The notes: a model not told the origin generated them from the sequence alone. A DNA stretch of 64,000 bases from Phalacrocorax aristotelis (GCF_949628215.1 NC_134276.1:103225256-103289255), one strand, 5' to 3'. Counted from the stretch's first letter, positions 37,401 through 47,000 are shown. Program-made: numbers and translations.

Positions 37401-39663
37401 CTTTAGAGCTAATGCAGTTGCAATTCTTGTCCGTTGTGTTATTTTGCTGATGCATGCAAACATGGGTAAATATCTCCATACTGCTGCATGTGCTTTGAAA
37501 CTTCTTTGAACTCAAACTTCAAAAATGTTACGATATGGTAGATGGGGAGATTTTTAAGGTGCCTGAAAACAGCAACTGCTGGAAATCTTTAAACATTAAT
37601 AATGTATTCTGCACTACTGCTTAAAGTCACTGATTCTGGCAAATTTTGTAGCTACTGGTTTTGGACTGTTCCTCCTTGCGAGCCTGTTGCAGATTCCTGC
37701 GAATGGCTTCTAAATTACAAACTGCTTTTGTATGCAGTACAAAAGTTCTGGCTTTATTTACACAACCGACTAGATGAACCTGTTTTCTCCTAGATCGAAG
37801 AGTCAGTTTACTTGTATCTGATAACCATTGTAGTTAAAAGTTCGGATTAGATGCATAAATATTACTGTGGGACAAATGACCTGAAATGCCATGGGCGGAT
37901 CGTTTTAAGCAATGATAGACGTAAAAGGCAAATTGTTGCACTGATATGCAGGAATACAGCACTGGCAGATTGTTTATTTCTGTGCTGTTGCACGAGGAGG
38001 AGAGGTTTCAAGGTCAATAGTTCTGTTGTTCCAGCAAACCTGAAACATGGAAAGGTGAACTCTCTCGCTACCTGCATGTGTCATTCTTGATAGTTCTTCA
38101 GCCATTATTGAGTTACTCCTTAATTATTGAGGCTCTCTGGGGTGTTAGATCCTTCTCCTGTTTTGATCTTACACATAGCACTGAAACAGAGTCAGAAATT
38201 TCCCTTGAACCATAGCAGAAAAATCTTGGTTAAGAGGTTTGGGTTTTTTTTTTCCTGGTATCATTTTTTTTCCAATGACGATGTTGGTTATTAGACACTT
38301 TTCTGTCTTTAGAGTCACTTTTGGTTGTGGCATATGAATCATCTCGTATTCAGAGAATACAGAGCTTTGTGCCACGCTGGGTTGTGCTCAGACAACTTTT
38401 TATCCACTCTCAGGTTATGCCTCAGAACTTTGTGTCCAAAGTATAATAGTAGTGTCACATACCAATTTAAATTTCCCTGTGATTCCAATTCATAATAGAT
38501 TTGTTACTCCTTCCTTTCTGAAACCAAAATGCCTAGCCTAGCATGATACTGGAATTGAAATGAAGGAGTTGAGAGAGGATCCAGCAGAGATTAAACTTTC
38601 TCTCTTTTGATAGCCTGTTTCTAACTTTGAAAGAACTTTCTTTACCGGCTGAAATGATAACTTGGTAAAACTTTGTGTTGGAAGAGAAACATCTAAATAA
38701 TCCTTTTTTTCATAGTGAGCTCTAATTTAATTTCTATCTTCTGTCGTCCTTTTTCCCAGCATTTAACAAATCTGTTGCCATTGCCCCCATTAAGCAGATA
38801 AGTCTGCATGAGAAATACTATTTTCTATAACTGAAGAATGTCACGTCTTTTCATGTAAAACCTAGTACAGTTGTTTGAAACAAAAATGCATTCATTTCTG
38901 CCGAGAGGGAAGAGTATCTTTACCTATGTCAGTTGGTGCATTCTCCAAATGTTGGATGCTTTTACACAGATCAGCTAGGTTCATTTTTAAGATTAATTTT
39001 GAGAGACTGGTCTAAATCTCATGTCGGTCCTCCTAGCGAGATACCAAAATTGTTCTTGGCAGGCAAAGTAGTACAGTCCTAGCAGTTTGTTCACTCTAAG
39101 CTTCCTAGACTGACCTGAATTGTAAAACAGTTCATTTCATACCTTTTTAAGGCATGCATTAAAGCATACTTGCTGCCTTGGGGGATTTTTTGTGGGTTTT
39201 TGGGAGGGTGTTTTTGAGTTTTTTTTTTTTTTTCCTTAAACATTAGTTACCAAGAGAGCTGTGACTCATTGGACAGTACCATAATTAATCCAAGACTTTT
39301 CCTTGAGATTATACTGCATCTAGTATTAAACCATATTGTATGATTAATTCCTACTCCCAAAATAAATTTTTCCATTTCAGTACAAAGCTGGTAACTTCGT
39401 ATCATCTGCTCCTCTGCTTGCTTAGTCTGATAAAATAAGTTGGTTTTCTGACACTGATTTGCTCTATGGATTCATAATGTGGTCCTCTGTTGAAATATTA
39501 ATACTTGTACGTGATCATTCATTCCTGTATTGACTTCTTTTTTAGGGAGCACATAAAACAGATCATAAAGCTTCTAGCAAGTATCCGAGCACTGGATCAT
39601 GCTGTGACAGTTGCAAATGATCACAACGTCAAAGAGTTAAAGATTTTAATAGAAGGAAAATAG
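13024..39663 (+). CDS. PAXBP1: PAXBP1 (GCFC1), PAX3/PAX7-binding protein 1, complete 18-exon gene
   Basis: Eighteen coding exons join without a phase break into 953 codons plus stop (2862 nt); human PAXBP1 is 917 residues. The start is the ATG at 13024 (MFRKARRVNVRKRNDSEEE), which agrees with the human N-terminus. Order of parts: basic N-terminus; acidic 15-26; low-complexity Ala/Gly/Pro segment about 27-120; a conserved basic KKRPRENKEVPRASL block; Lys-rich exon 2; acidic 291-304; helical coiled-coil-like middle (about 430-610); and the GCFC domain over the C-terminal part, ending in LIEGK. In mammals the protein is nuclear and links PAX3/PAX7 to H3K4 methyltransferase complexes in muscle precursors. 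GCFC relatives act with spliceosome-disassembly factors. It is flanked by C21orf62 and SYNJ1 on the same strand. One intron uses a GC donor. The span includes introns; exons are listed separately. Confidence 0.97.
13472..14988 (+). other. PAXBP1 intron 1
   Basis: GT-AG intron of about 1.5 kb. The first 350 bases remain within the CpG island and the rest is AT-rich. The branch and acceptor region ends in a long T tract followed by AAAG. No further gene was recognised. Confidence 0.85.
14989..15117 (+). CDS. PAXBP1: PAXBP1 exon 2
   Basis: Encodes residues 150-192 (phase 1 in, phase 1 out), the Lys-rich FKVKKSSYSKKIVKQLKKEY segment that is almost identical in human. The acceptor is a T-tract plus AAAG and the donor is GGTAAGT. 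Confidence 0.96.
15118..16752 (+). other. PAXBP1 intron 2
   Basis: GT-AG intron of about 1.6 kb. AT-rich, with no gene or recognisable repeat. Confidence 0.8.
16753..16929 (+). CDS. PAXBP1: PAXBP1 exon 3
   Basis: Encodes residues 193-251 (phase 1 to 1). It carries the Glu-rich MEVESEKEEEKPK stretch and the conserved GGAFSSALSSLNVLRPG end. The acceptor is CACCAG. The donor is GGTTGGT, weaker than the consensus. Confidence 0.95.
16930..18274 (+). other. PAXBP1 intron 3
   Basis: GT-AG intron of about 1.35 kb. Open frames at 17446-17694 (+) and 17806-18027 (-) match nothing and are judged chance. Confidence 0.8.
18275..18496 (+). CDS. PAXBP1: PAXBP1 exon 4
   Basis: Encodes residues 252-325 (phase 1 to 1). 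It includes the conserved EIPDAAFIHAARKKRQMAREL segment start, the acidic cluster at 291-304 and a basic KEKSQRQKIAEE helix. Acceptor CTCTAG, donor GGTAAAA. Confidence 0.96.
19120..19223 (+). CDS. PAXBP1: PAXBP1 exon 5, followed by a GC donor
   Basis: Encodes residues 326-360 (phase 1 in, phase 0 out), matching the human IEGSDDDALVTGEQDEELS to GINIPQ block. Reading continues exactly from CCT-CAG into the GTT-CAA start of exon 6, so the donor is CAG|GCATGT: a GC rather than GT 5' splice site. The acceptor is TTAAG. Confidence 0.93.
19224..19936 (+). other. PAXBP1 intron 5, GC-AG type
   Basis: The intron starts GCATGT and ends TATTAG. No GT within a few bases of the 5' border would keep both frame and the conserved protein sequence. 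GC-AG introns are a known minor class of U2 introns. This copy lacks the strong GCAAGT extension usual for them. Confidence 0.85.
19937..20157 (+). CDS. PAXBP1: PAXBP1 exon 6
   Basis: Encodes residues 361-433 (phase 0 to 2). Tyr/Ser-rich LYYQNTYQTLSYGSSYGIPY is followed by the conserved NTVPFKTPSNEMTPVTIDL and KKQLKDR blocks. Acceptor TATTAG, donor AGGTAGGA. Confidence 0.96.
20158..21119 (+). other. PAXBP1 intron 6
   Basis: GT-AG intron of about 960 bases with A-rich and T-rich runs and no gene. The 150-codon minus-strand frame at 20051-20503 overlaps exon 6 and is a shadow. Confidence 0.8.
21120..21309 (+). CDS. PAXBP1: PAXBP1 exon 7
   Basis: Encodes residues 434-497 (phase 2 to 0): a charged, helix-prone segment ending FLQEMRGYVQDLLECFSEK, nearly invariant against human. 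Acceptor CTTCAG, donor GGTAAGG. Confidence 0.97.
21310..26040 (+). other. PAXBP1 intron 7
   Basis: A 4.7 kb AT-rich GT-AG intron. It holds a TA-rich tract near 21958-21990 and a TG/TA/CA palindromic microsatellite at 23468-23500. No nested gene was recognised. Confidence 0.8.
23468..23500. repeat. Palindromic (TG)n(TA)n(CA)n microsatellite
   Basis: TG repeats pass through TA repeats into CA repeats. Positions 23471-23492 are a perfect 22-base inverted repeat, able to form a hairpin or cruciform. It is intronic. Confidence 0.85.
26041..26164 (+). CDS. PAXBP1: PAXBP1 exon 8
   Basis: Encodes residues 498-538 (phase 0 to 1): VPLINELESAMHQLYKQR then LVQRRQDDIKDESSEFSSHS. Acceptor TTTACAG. The donor is A|GTCAGT, where codon 539 is split and completes as Asn in exon 9, as in human. 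Confidence 0.95.
26165..28458 (+). other. PAXBP1 intron 8
   Basis: A 2.3 kb AT-rich GT-AG intron. The 96-codon frame at 26901-27191 resembles nothing known. Confidence 0.8.
28459..28558 (+). CDS. PAXBP1: PAXBP1 exon 9
   Basis: Encodes residues 539-571 (phase 1 to 2): KALMAPNLESFGRDR then a basic KRRTAEREARR helix. Acceptor TTACAG, donor AGGTAGAG. Confidence 0.95.
28923..29038 (+). CDS. PAXBP1: PAXBP1 exon 10
   Basis: Encodes residues 572-610 (phase 2 to 1): RRRQAREQTGKMADHLEGL and the acidic SSDDEETSTDITNFN segment. The intron before it is only 364 bases. Acceptor TTTCAG, donor GGTTAGA. Confidence 0.95.
29039..31343 (+). other. PAXBP1 intron 10
   Basis: A 2.3 kb GT-AG intron with a short antisense CR1 fragment near 30955-31060. 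Otherwise AT-rich with no gene. Confidence 0.8.
30955..31060 (-). mobile_element. Short CR1 3'-end fragment (antisense)
   Basis: The block TGGGTTGGAAGGGACC followed by an AGATCA.. segment, GAGCAAGGCCAGCTT and GAAGTTAGATCC is the reverse complement of an avian CR1 3' end. It is truncated to about 100 bases and diverged. The outer limits are uncertain. Confidence 0.75.
31344..31543 (+). CDS. PAXBP1: PAXBP1 exon 11 (start of GCFC domain core)
   Basis: Encodes residues 611-677 (phase 1 to 0). It is very conserved: VFEDVLESFYSIDCIKSQFE, AWRSKYF, YIGLCLPKLFNPLIRLQLL. Acceptor CACCAG, donor GAGGTAAGG. Confidence 0.97.
31544..33629 (+). other. PAXBP1 intron 11
   Basis: A 2.1 kb GT-AG intron containing a strand-asymmetric G/T-rich tract at about 32316-32420. 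No gene was recognised. Confidence 0.8.
32316..32420. repeat. G/T-only low-complexity tract
   Basis: About 100 bases made almost entirely of G and T on the + strand (GGTT, GTTTG and GGTGG units). It gives a low-complexity Asn/Thr/Lys/Pro-type translation on the minus strand, which is not a gene. Confidence 0.8.
33630..33774 (+). CDS. PAXBP1: PAXBP1 exon 12
   Basis: Encodes residues 678-725 (phase 0 to 1): GKCRDFETMLWFESLLFYG, then an acidic loop and LLPTIVERVVLPKL. The acceptor follows a long T run (TATTAG); donor GGTATAG. Confidence 0.95.
33933..34054 (+). CDS. PAXBP1: PAXBP1 exon 13
   Basis: Encodes residues 726-766 (phase 1 to 0): the WDPFSTTQTSRMV motif and LIDGYPSVVNAENKNTE. The intron before it is only 158 bases. 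Acceptor TTACAG, donor GAAGTAAGT. Confidence 0.95.
34055..34795 (+). other. PAXBP1 intron 13
   Basis: GT-AG intron of about 740 bases. AT-rich, nothing recognised. Confidence 0.75.
34796..34872 (+). CDS. PAXBP1: PAXBP1 exon 14
   Basis: Encodes residues 767-791 (phase 0 to 2): KALLLRMRRTLDDDVFMPLY. Acceptor TTTCAG, donor AAGTAAGT. Confidence 0.95.
35137..35203 (+). CDS. PAXBP1: PAXBP1 exon 15
   Basis: The smallest coding exon; residues 792-814 (phase 2 to 0): ILENKNSGPYLFFQRQFWSS. Acceptor TTCCAG, donor AAGGTAAGT. Confidence 0.95.
35204..36848 (+). other. PAXBP1 intron 15
   Basis: A 1.65 kb GT-AG intron with a TA/CA dinucleotide tract at 35524-35558. No gene was recognised. Confidence 0.8.
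35524..35558. repeat. (TA)n/(CA)n dinucleotide tract
   Basis: Alternating TA repeats, interrupted once, run into CA repeats. It is the second of three such TA-centred tracts in the window. Confidence 0.8.
36849..36995 (+). CDS. PAXBP1: PAXBP1 exon 16
   Basis: Encodes residues 815-863 (phase 0 to 0, so skipping would keep the frame): LLGNFLQWYGILSNKTLQEL then DGLLNRYILMAFQNSEYG. Acceptor TTTCAG, donor AGTGTAAGT. Confidence 0.96.
37242..37396 (+). CDS. PAXBP1: PAXBP1 exon 17
   Basis: Encodes residues 864-914 (phase 0 to 2): CFPKQWFANLKGDKTISQLE and FCRYLVHLADTIYRNSIGCS. Acceptor CTCTAG, donor AGGTAACT. Confidence 0.96.
37397..39545 (+). other. PAXBP1 intron 17
   Basis: A 2.15 kb GT-AG intron, AT-rich with poly-T runs near 38245 and 39220. 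No gene was recognised. Confidence 0.8.
39546..39663 (+). CDS. PAXBP1: PAXBP1 exon 18 (last coding exon)
   Basis: Encodes residues 915-953 and the TAG stop (39661-39663). The protein ends with RALDHAVTVANDHNVKELK and then ILIEGK, in line with the human C-terminus. The acceptor follows a T tract (TTTTAG). Confidence 0.96.
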
Positions 39664-41050
39664 ACTTTTCCGACAACTCATTTTGAGCTTTAAAACCATT
39701 CCTGATGTGTAATTTATGTACATATGTAAAGTTTCTTAAACTGTAAAGTATTGATCTTTGTTTTAATACAAAGTGCATTCTTATATACAGCATCCTTTTA
39801 AAAAAAAAAATTTGACTTCTTTGAAAGCAAAAATGGAATCCCAAGATTGTCATCTTTCCAGAAATCAGATTTTCCTTAAAGTTTCTCAATCTTGTTTACA
39901 AAAATGCTTTGTACCCATGATTGGTAGCCATCTACTCCTGTTAATTGTTCCATGGCTAACTGGAATGTGTATAATATATTATGTGTAATACAATGTATGC
40001 GTATATTTATACCACCATGTTGCTTTCACACTGGATATAGAGATCTTGTACTGTTGGAATAAGCTTTTAATTTGCTAAGAAATACTTATTTTGACAATAA
40101 AATGATCATATTATTGGTCAAAAGGGCTGGCAAAACATTCAAATACGTGAAAATCATTTGACCTGAAGAGACACTTTCTAATGGAACCTGACCTTGAAAA
40201 AGCAGCTGTGCTGCACTCCAATTAGAATAGCTAAAAAATCATTTACATTCAGAATATGGACTCTTAAGACTGTTCTTAGAAACAAAACAGAAATTAACCA
40301 AATCAATGGTTAATTATTTTTTTTAATACAGGCATACAATGAGAACTTGTGATTACATACATGACAGCTCATCCTAAACCCCAAACACCTTGCATTTTAG
40401 GAGTAATAGTTTCCCCATGAACTCTGGACCTCCGTTCCTTGTGCAAGTTGATTAAATTCAGTTTGTGCTTGGGGATTTGGGGGATTTTGTTGGTTTGGGT
40501 TTTTTGTAACTTTATACGTGGAACCTGTTTCTTCTGCTTGGTATGGCTAAAGATGTCAAGCAAAATGAAGGTGAAGAAAATTTTATATCCTATGATTTTA
40601 AGTATTTATATTGTAGTAAATATTCAAATGTCACACTTCCCACTAAATACCATCTAAGAATAGTCTTGCAAAAAAAGCATTTAATGTAAATTAAAAAGAA
40701 AACACTTTAAAAATCTGGTTATTTACATTGGAACACTAGTGACTTGATCTTGGGGTCCAAGGCGTGAGAACAGCTGTAATAGCCTTGGATTAAGAGCTAT
40801 TTCCAGGTGTGCCCTACTTCTGGGGGGAACTGTAGCAATAAATTGGCATACTGAATAACATAAGAAATCATTGTATTTTATGCTCATGTCATGTGGTATA
40901 AATGAGTATATGAAAAAATGTACAATTTGTAACATGCACACTTCATTTGGACCCTGAACAATTGTTTTTCTGAACTGTTGGGATTGATGGAGTACATTCA
41001 GAAATATCTGCTTTTAAAAATTGTTTCAATAAACTTGTCTGTCAAGGAGC
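39664..41050 (+). other. PAXBP1 3' untranslated region with two candidate poly(A) signals
   Basis: AT-rich sequence with AATAAA at 40096-40101 (433 bases after the stop) and again at 41028-41033 (1365 bases after the stop). The second is followed by a TTGTCTGTC-type GT/T-rich element. Either could end the transcript. The sequence does not show which is used. Confidence 0.6.
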
Positions 41051-44000
41051 TGTTGCAGTGCAACTTGCTAAGCTTTATTCCTTTAGGAAGGTGGTAAAGG
41101 AAATGGTGGGCGTGCTAGCTGCCACTCTCTCAATGTCAGAAGGAACAAATAGTCTTTAGAAGGTGGTTTTTTTGAGTGAACAGAAGTGTCTTTACTTTGG
41201 AAAAGCAATAGGATAAACACTGGAACTCATACCTATGTAAGGAGTAGTTAAGATATTCTGAAAGGTTATCATGCTGGTAGTTACATGCTTTAATAGTGAC
41301 AGACATGACCTTTTCTATGCTTAAAATTTAACTAACTTTAGTATTTTGTTAGACTGAAGAGGACGTAAATAATCCATGCTGCCAACGTTTCTAAAAGAGT
41401 ATTTATACGCAGGCGACTTAATCATCAGAGCTTCAACGTTGCAGAGTGTTTGGCTGAGGGAGGGAGAAGGGAGGGGGTAATCAAAAATACATAAAATGAG
41501 GTTTAAGTTAATTTGCTTGGTTTTTTTTATGAGGAGGAACAATACTGTCAGAAACTTCTCTGCATCTTAACCCATGCCTACCTTCCAGTCGCAGGATCTG
41601 CGGGGGTGAGGAGGCGTAGTTCAGACACCTTTTGCAGAGTCTAGTCTGGCGACTCTAGTGTAGCCACTGCAGTACAGAGCTTGGTGAAGGTTAACTTCCT
41701 GCCTGCAGGATAGTCTTTTAACATAGGTTTTTATAGTACAAAAAAACTACTGCCTGTATTCAGAATAGCTGCTACCCTCACACCTGTGATTATGTAGCGG
41801 GGCTGGGGGCAGGTATGGTATCCTGGACAGAATAAAACACGTGCAAGCAGTTCTAAGACCTGTGCTGCTAAGTTAGGTTGGTTGTCCAGCTGGATGCTTA
41901 GTGTTGCTGTTTGCAAATGAACATAAACAGCTAATACTAATGCCGGGGTGAAAATGTACTTTATTTGGGTATTTTAGACAATGGGTTTTCTTTAACTGAA
42001 ATTACTGAATCAGTTGCAAAAATTGAGGAGCCTATCCTCTCTGAATATATTCATGTAAGCGCACATTGCATACTGTCAAATTCATTCAGAATCACTTGAG
42101 TAAAACCCCAAATGCCAGAGCTGCTTGCTGGTTTTTCCACATCCCGAATTTTGACTGCCATCTAATACATGGCAGATTCAGAGATCTCAAAACTGGAAAA
42201 TAAGGCAAGTACTGGGCCAGGAGTTGTCAGACTGGATTTTCAATTACAAAATTTTTAAACAGCTGGGGATAATAAAGCTAGGGAGCATGGGAGAAGGCTT
42301 GGAGTCAAGTATTCTCTTTTGGTGCCGAGTGCCTCTGCTGAAAAATGTGGCCTGTTCACAAAAGATGGTTAACAGTAATCCATCTGCACTGAAAGCCCTC
42401 TTCAGCCTTGCTCTGCTGCCCACCCGGCCTCCCTGTGGTGGTGGTGTGCTGGGCTGGGCTAACAAAACAAGGGGAACTGGATTTGTTTTGGAAATTGTGT
42501 TTACTCACACTCTACTGCCTCCCTGGGAACAATACTCGTGGTCAGTCATTCGCTCGCTCTCTTCCTGGTTGCAGTTCAGGGAGGAGAAAAGCTACGGGTT
42601 CAGGACATATCTGCTATCATCTCAAACTTCGCTTTTCTTCTAATAGTGTATATAACTACAGAACTTAAACGCAGGTCAGTAACTTTACAGTAGGTGTGCG
42701 CACCACCAAAGGGAGCTCCAGACTAGAGGAGCAGCAAAGCTCAAGACAATTAAAAGTATAGACGTTTTCCTTCAATTCAGATTGTGACTTGGACTGTAAG
42801 GGAGGGAATGAAAAAAATATCTTCCTTGTAATCTCATTCTAAGTTATAGCTACAGAGAAATCTTTTTTCAAGGTAAGCTGTAGGCATTTTCCTAATTAAC
42901 TGCTGCGGAAAACAGCTATTCATATTACACTTAGCCCGTCCGCCCCTGCTACGATGACACCATATGGCCATGGTACCTAAGCCCTTGTACACTTGAGGAG
43001 TTCCTCCCTCCTGACCCCTTACGACGTCGTATTTGGAGAACAATAACATGAAGAAACTTGCAGCAAAGTATGCTTACAGGTCATAAGTACTCTAACTTCT
43101 CATTTTGGGCAACGTGGCACCTTTCCTATGCATAAATGGTTAGAATTGTATAGACACTGATTTTATGTAAATAATGTTACCCAATTTTATTTATAAGTGA
43201 AATAACCACTTTCGCGTCTACCACTTCACCTGTATCTCATTTATTGCTGCAGATTAAACACTAGTAGCAAAGTGGTCATACTTAATGTAATGATCTTTAA
43301 ACAACGCTACACAACTGCTGCTTGGTTGAGCTATAATCCAAGGACAACTGCTTTAACATCAGTCTCCCACAGTTTACCATGTGTATCTCACTGTTCACTA
43401 CCAAAATTAACAAATAATTATAGCATTTAAGAGGCTGATGTCCTGGATGATGACAAAATACCACGTGAGAAGGTACTAACATGTTAAGTGATGTGGCAAT
43501 CTTATTTCTGCTCAGAACCCTACAGAGGCTTGCAAAAGTCTAACAACCTCTTTAGTAGTTAGCATTGTTTAGGAAAAGGAAAGATGTAGAACACATAAGA
43601 AAAAAATTGCATGTTAAATTGCCAGTCAATGACATTTTTATGAACAGGATAATATATTACAGAATTATTACAGTTATTTATTATAACTATTTTATTATAC
43701 AGCTATGTATGGTTACAGTTAGTACAGAATTACCTTTACCCTAAAGGTCACCAATAGCAAAGGGAAAACCTTGACCTTTACTATAAAGGAAAACAACATG
43801 AGACCTGAAATGGAAACATTTCAAGAAAAATTGTGCAGATACAGGGAGCCACATGATTCCTTTCTCCTCCTTTCAGATACATTGCATTTTCTGCAAAAGT
43901 TTGCTAATCGGTGGTTCTGCTTTCAGTTCTCCCTAAGTTACTCTACAAAAAAGGCACTTTTTAAGAAAGAACCCTAAATATATGTACGGGGGAGTGGGGG

Positions 44001-44590
44001 GGTGGGGATATGCACCTGCAGTTTGATGTACAGCTTGGGTAGAATGACTTGCTGAGGTTTTAACAAGCTGAACTGTCCTCTTGCACGTGGTGGTGCTTAA
44101 AAGCAGCCCCCCTGTCATCTTCGGTGTATTGGTTGCCCGGTGAAAACTAAGTGTCCTGTGATCAGTGCTCTAAAAGGAAATCACAATACCTGTGACCTGA
44201 CCGTTAGGCCTTCCCTGCGAAGTCACAAGCAAACCATTCCTGCAGACGTTAGTAGTGGTGTGTACAGAAAAAAGAACTCTGAGGAGGCTTCAAAAATGGT
44301 TGTGGCAAGGAGGGAGGACGGTCGCGGTTTTTTGAGAAATTCGCATGCAACCTACAAGATGGATGACAGTTGAGCTGTTCTGCCCTGTATGTGGTACTCC
44401 AGACAGAAAACTGGCCTTACAACTGTCAGTTGAATTAGTCTGTCTGCACCATGAAATGTAGGATTTTTTGTCCAAGAGCATTTAATTTCTGTAATTTCTG
44501 TAATTTCTGTATATAACTAAAACGCCTTAAATATGCAGAAATAAATCAATGGGGTTAAAACAATCACATGGAGACAAACTTAATAATACA
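41051..44590. other. PAXBP1-SYNJ1 spacer, left part, nothing recognised
   Basis: AT-rich intergenic DNA. The longest frame (139 codons, 42224-42643, opening at a non-ATG codon) resembles nothing known. A 10-base unit TAATTTCTGT is repeated about three times at 44482-44510. Confidence 0.55.
44482..44510. repeat. Short tandem repeat, 10-base unit x3
   Basis: Three successive copies of TAATTTCTGT, with the first copy's start overlapping a T run. A simple tandem repeat. Confidence 0.85.
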
Positions 44591-44599
44591 AGAGCCTGC

Positions 44600-44735
44600 A
44601 ACTTAAGGCTCCGCTCCAACCAAGACTTAAGCATATGGTTTTGCTCAAATGCGTGAACTGTCCTACTGACTCCGCTTACATTGCACTTGTGCTTCATGTG
44701 CATAGTTAAATGTTTTCCTAGCGCAGAGACCTGGA
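44600..44735. repeat. Relic of an ancient palindromic amniote repeat
   Basis: The block 'aagacttaagcatatg' near 44622 and the later 'catgtgcatagttaaatg' near 44695, separated by a 'ctactgactccgctta' core, follow the two arms of a palindromic interspersed repeat common in turtles and crocodilians. It is heavily diverged. The family name is not recalled and the match is from memory. Confidence 0.45.
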
Positions 44736-46329
44736 GTAAAGCACAGATGTACCTCCAAGATTTAGTATAGTATTTTTCTTAAGTGTTTAAGCCCAAATTC
44801 TCATAGCCTAGATTTCACAAAAGTTCTTGAGTATTGTCTATTTACTGTCTTAAGACTTTTGTGGTACCTAGCTAACAGAAACCATTGAGTGGGGTGTAGG
44901 TTGCGTGACTATGGGCCTCACACACCTTGGGGACATGTGGCTCAAAATCCTTAAACGACGTATTGCCATTTTACCCAAAAGCTCCAATCAGGATAAAACA
45001 TTCACTGAACTAATGGTACTAAAATGATAGCGTACACACATGGTTGCTACCTCAAGGAGCTAGCAGTTCAGGGAACCTACCTCTGCAGACAAGTGGTAGA
45101 TGGAGCAAACTCAGCTTTAAAGATGTAATAAGCGGTAGGAGTTGGCAAGAATAAGGCCTAATGTAAATGCTAGGAAGGCTATGCAAACTAAATATCATTT
45201 ATTTGCTGTTGATGTGCCAATTTAGCGATGTACAGCACCACAGATGCCCCTGAGAAAATGGTAGTTTGAACACTTAGTGGAATGGGTAAAACAGTTGTTG
45301 GCCTCGCTGCCAGTGGCGCACGTGCCAGAGCCTGGCAGCCCTGGGCTGCTGCTGCTGCCAAGGGGAGAGGTGGGCTGTGCGAAGCTGCTGATACTGCTGA
45401 GGCTGAGGCTTACTCTCTCCCCATTTTTTGCTGTTGCTGTTTTTTGCACTCCTCCTCCCAATTTTGCAGCACGATTGGCAGGCCCAGAAACCCTCCCCTT
45501 CCCCTTTCAGGCATCCTAATTCTGCCTTTACATGTGTCTTCCCTGTGCCAGATGCAGCATGGCCCTGGGCTTTCCCACCTTCCTGAGACCAAAGCTAAAT
45601 GTTGCCCAGGTTGCTGAGAAGTGTTGCGCCAACTCTGCTTTCAGAGGACAAAGAAGTTTTAAACAGGTTCTGCTCTGATGCCCGGTGAAGTCATGGTGGG
45701 TTGAGCTTGGACTGCAGCCAGATGCCCACCCAGACGCTCTCTCACTCCCTTCTTCAACAGGACAGTGAGAAAATAGGATGAAAAAGCTCATGGATCAAGA
45801 CAAAAATGGTGAGAACACTTAACCATCATGGGAAAGATACTTGACTTGGGGAATCAATTTAATTTATTGCCAATTAAAGTAGATTTGGATACTGAGAAAC
45901 AAAGATAATTTACACAGCACTGTCCCTCCCCACCCCTTTATCACAGGCTCAACTTCACTTCTTCATTCCCAACTCCTGTACCCCCCCCCCCGCCCCAGTT
46001 CCCTGAGCTCCAGTTACAGAGGTATTTCCCAACATTTCCGTATATTTGAGTTGGTGAGATTCTGAAATTCAGTTGGCAGGTGGGGAAAAATTACCAAAAC
46101 CTTTTATTACACAAAATTGAAAAACAAATTAAACTTTGCTTGTACTATGCTTTGTTATATTATGCAGTATATTACATTGGTAATTAGTTAGAATCAAATA
46201 TTCTCACTTTCCATTAACTTATGAACAGCAGTATTTTCTGAAGTTAATAATAGCTTTATCAAAGCTCCCACTATTGGATAGCAATACATTTTTTACATTC
46301 TAAGCTGATGTAAACTGATACTGCTGGAT
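44736..46329. other. PAXBP1-SYNJ1 spacer, middle part
   Basis: No gene is supported. Part of 44880-45110 ('gctccaatcaggat' near 44981 and 'cctcaaggagctagcagt' near 45051) resembles another old amniote interspersed repeat at low identity. A C-run lies at 45981-45991. The frames at 45222-45617 are composition-driven and unrecognised. Confidence 0.45.
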
Positions 46330-47000
46330 GAAAAATGGGACATGAGCCAGCAATGCGTGCTCGCAGCCCAGAAAGCCAGTTGTATCCCAGGCCACATAAC
46401 AAGAAGCATGGCCAGCAGGTAGAGGGAGGTGATTCTCCCTCACATGTGGCTCAATGCATCCAGCTCTGGGGTCCCCATCCCAAGACAGACACAACCCTGT
46501 TAGACTGGGTCCAGAGGAGGGCCACAAAAATGGGGGCCTCCCATTTGGGAAGGCTGGAGCACCTCTCCTATGCAGACAGACTAAGAGAATTGGGGTTGCT
46601 CAGCCTGGAGAAGAGAAGGCTCCAGGGAGACCCTACAGCAGCCTTCCAATACCTGAAGGGGGCCTACAAGAAAGCTGGAGGGGTACTTTTTACCAAGGCC
46701 TGTAGTGACAGGACAAGGGGCAATGGTTTTAAACTGAAAAAACTTAGGTTTAGATTGGGCATAAGGAAGATATTACTTATGATGAGGGTGGTGAGACGCT
46801 AGAACAGGTGGCTCAGAGAATATGTGGGTGCCCCATCATTGGAAGTGTCCAAGCCCAGGCTGGATGGGGCTCTGAGAAACCTGGTCTAGTGAAAGATGCC
46901 CCTGCCCATGGCAGGGGGGTTGGACTAGATGGTCGTTGAAGGTCCCTTCCAACCCAAACCATTCTGTGATTCGATGATTCTGTGATTCTGTTTTCAGCTG
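46330..47000 (+). mobile_element. 5'-truncated CR1 retrotransposon with complete 3' end
   Basis: The + strand reads through the 3' part of an avian CR1. The C-terminal reverse-transcriptase ORF remnant reads RRATKMGASHLGRLEHLSYA, LGLLSLEKRRLQGD, AAFQYLKGAYKK and CSDRTRGNGFKLK. Next come the 3' untranslated hallmark TTGGACTAGATGGTC, GGTCCCTTCCAACCC and terminal repeats of the ATTCTGTG type. It is 5'-truncated near 46330, as is usual for CR1, and keeps a frame of roughly 155 codons, so it is relatively young. It is not a host gene. Confidence 0.93.

Noticed and set aside
46335-46802. 155-codon open frame as a host gene
   Set aside because: It is the remnant of the CR1 reverse-transcriptase ORF and lies inside the annotated CR1 element.
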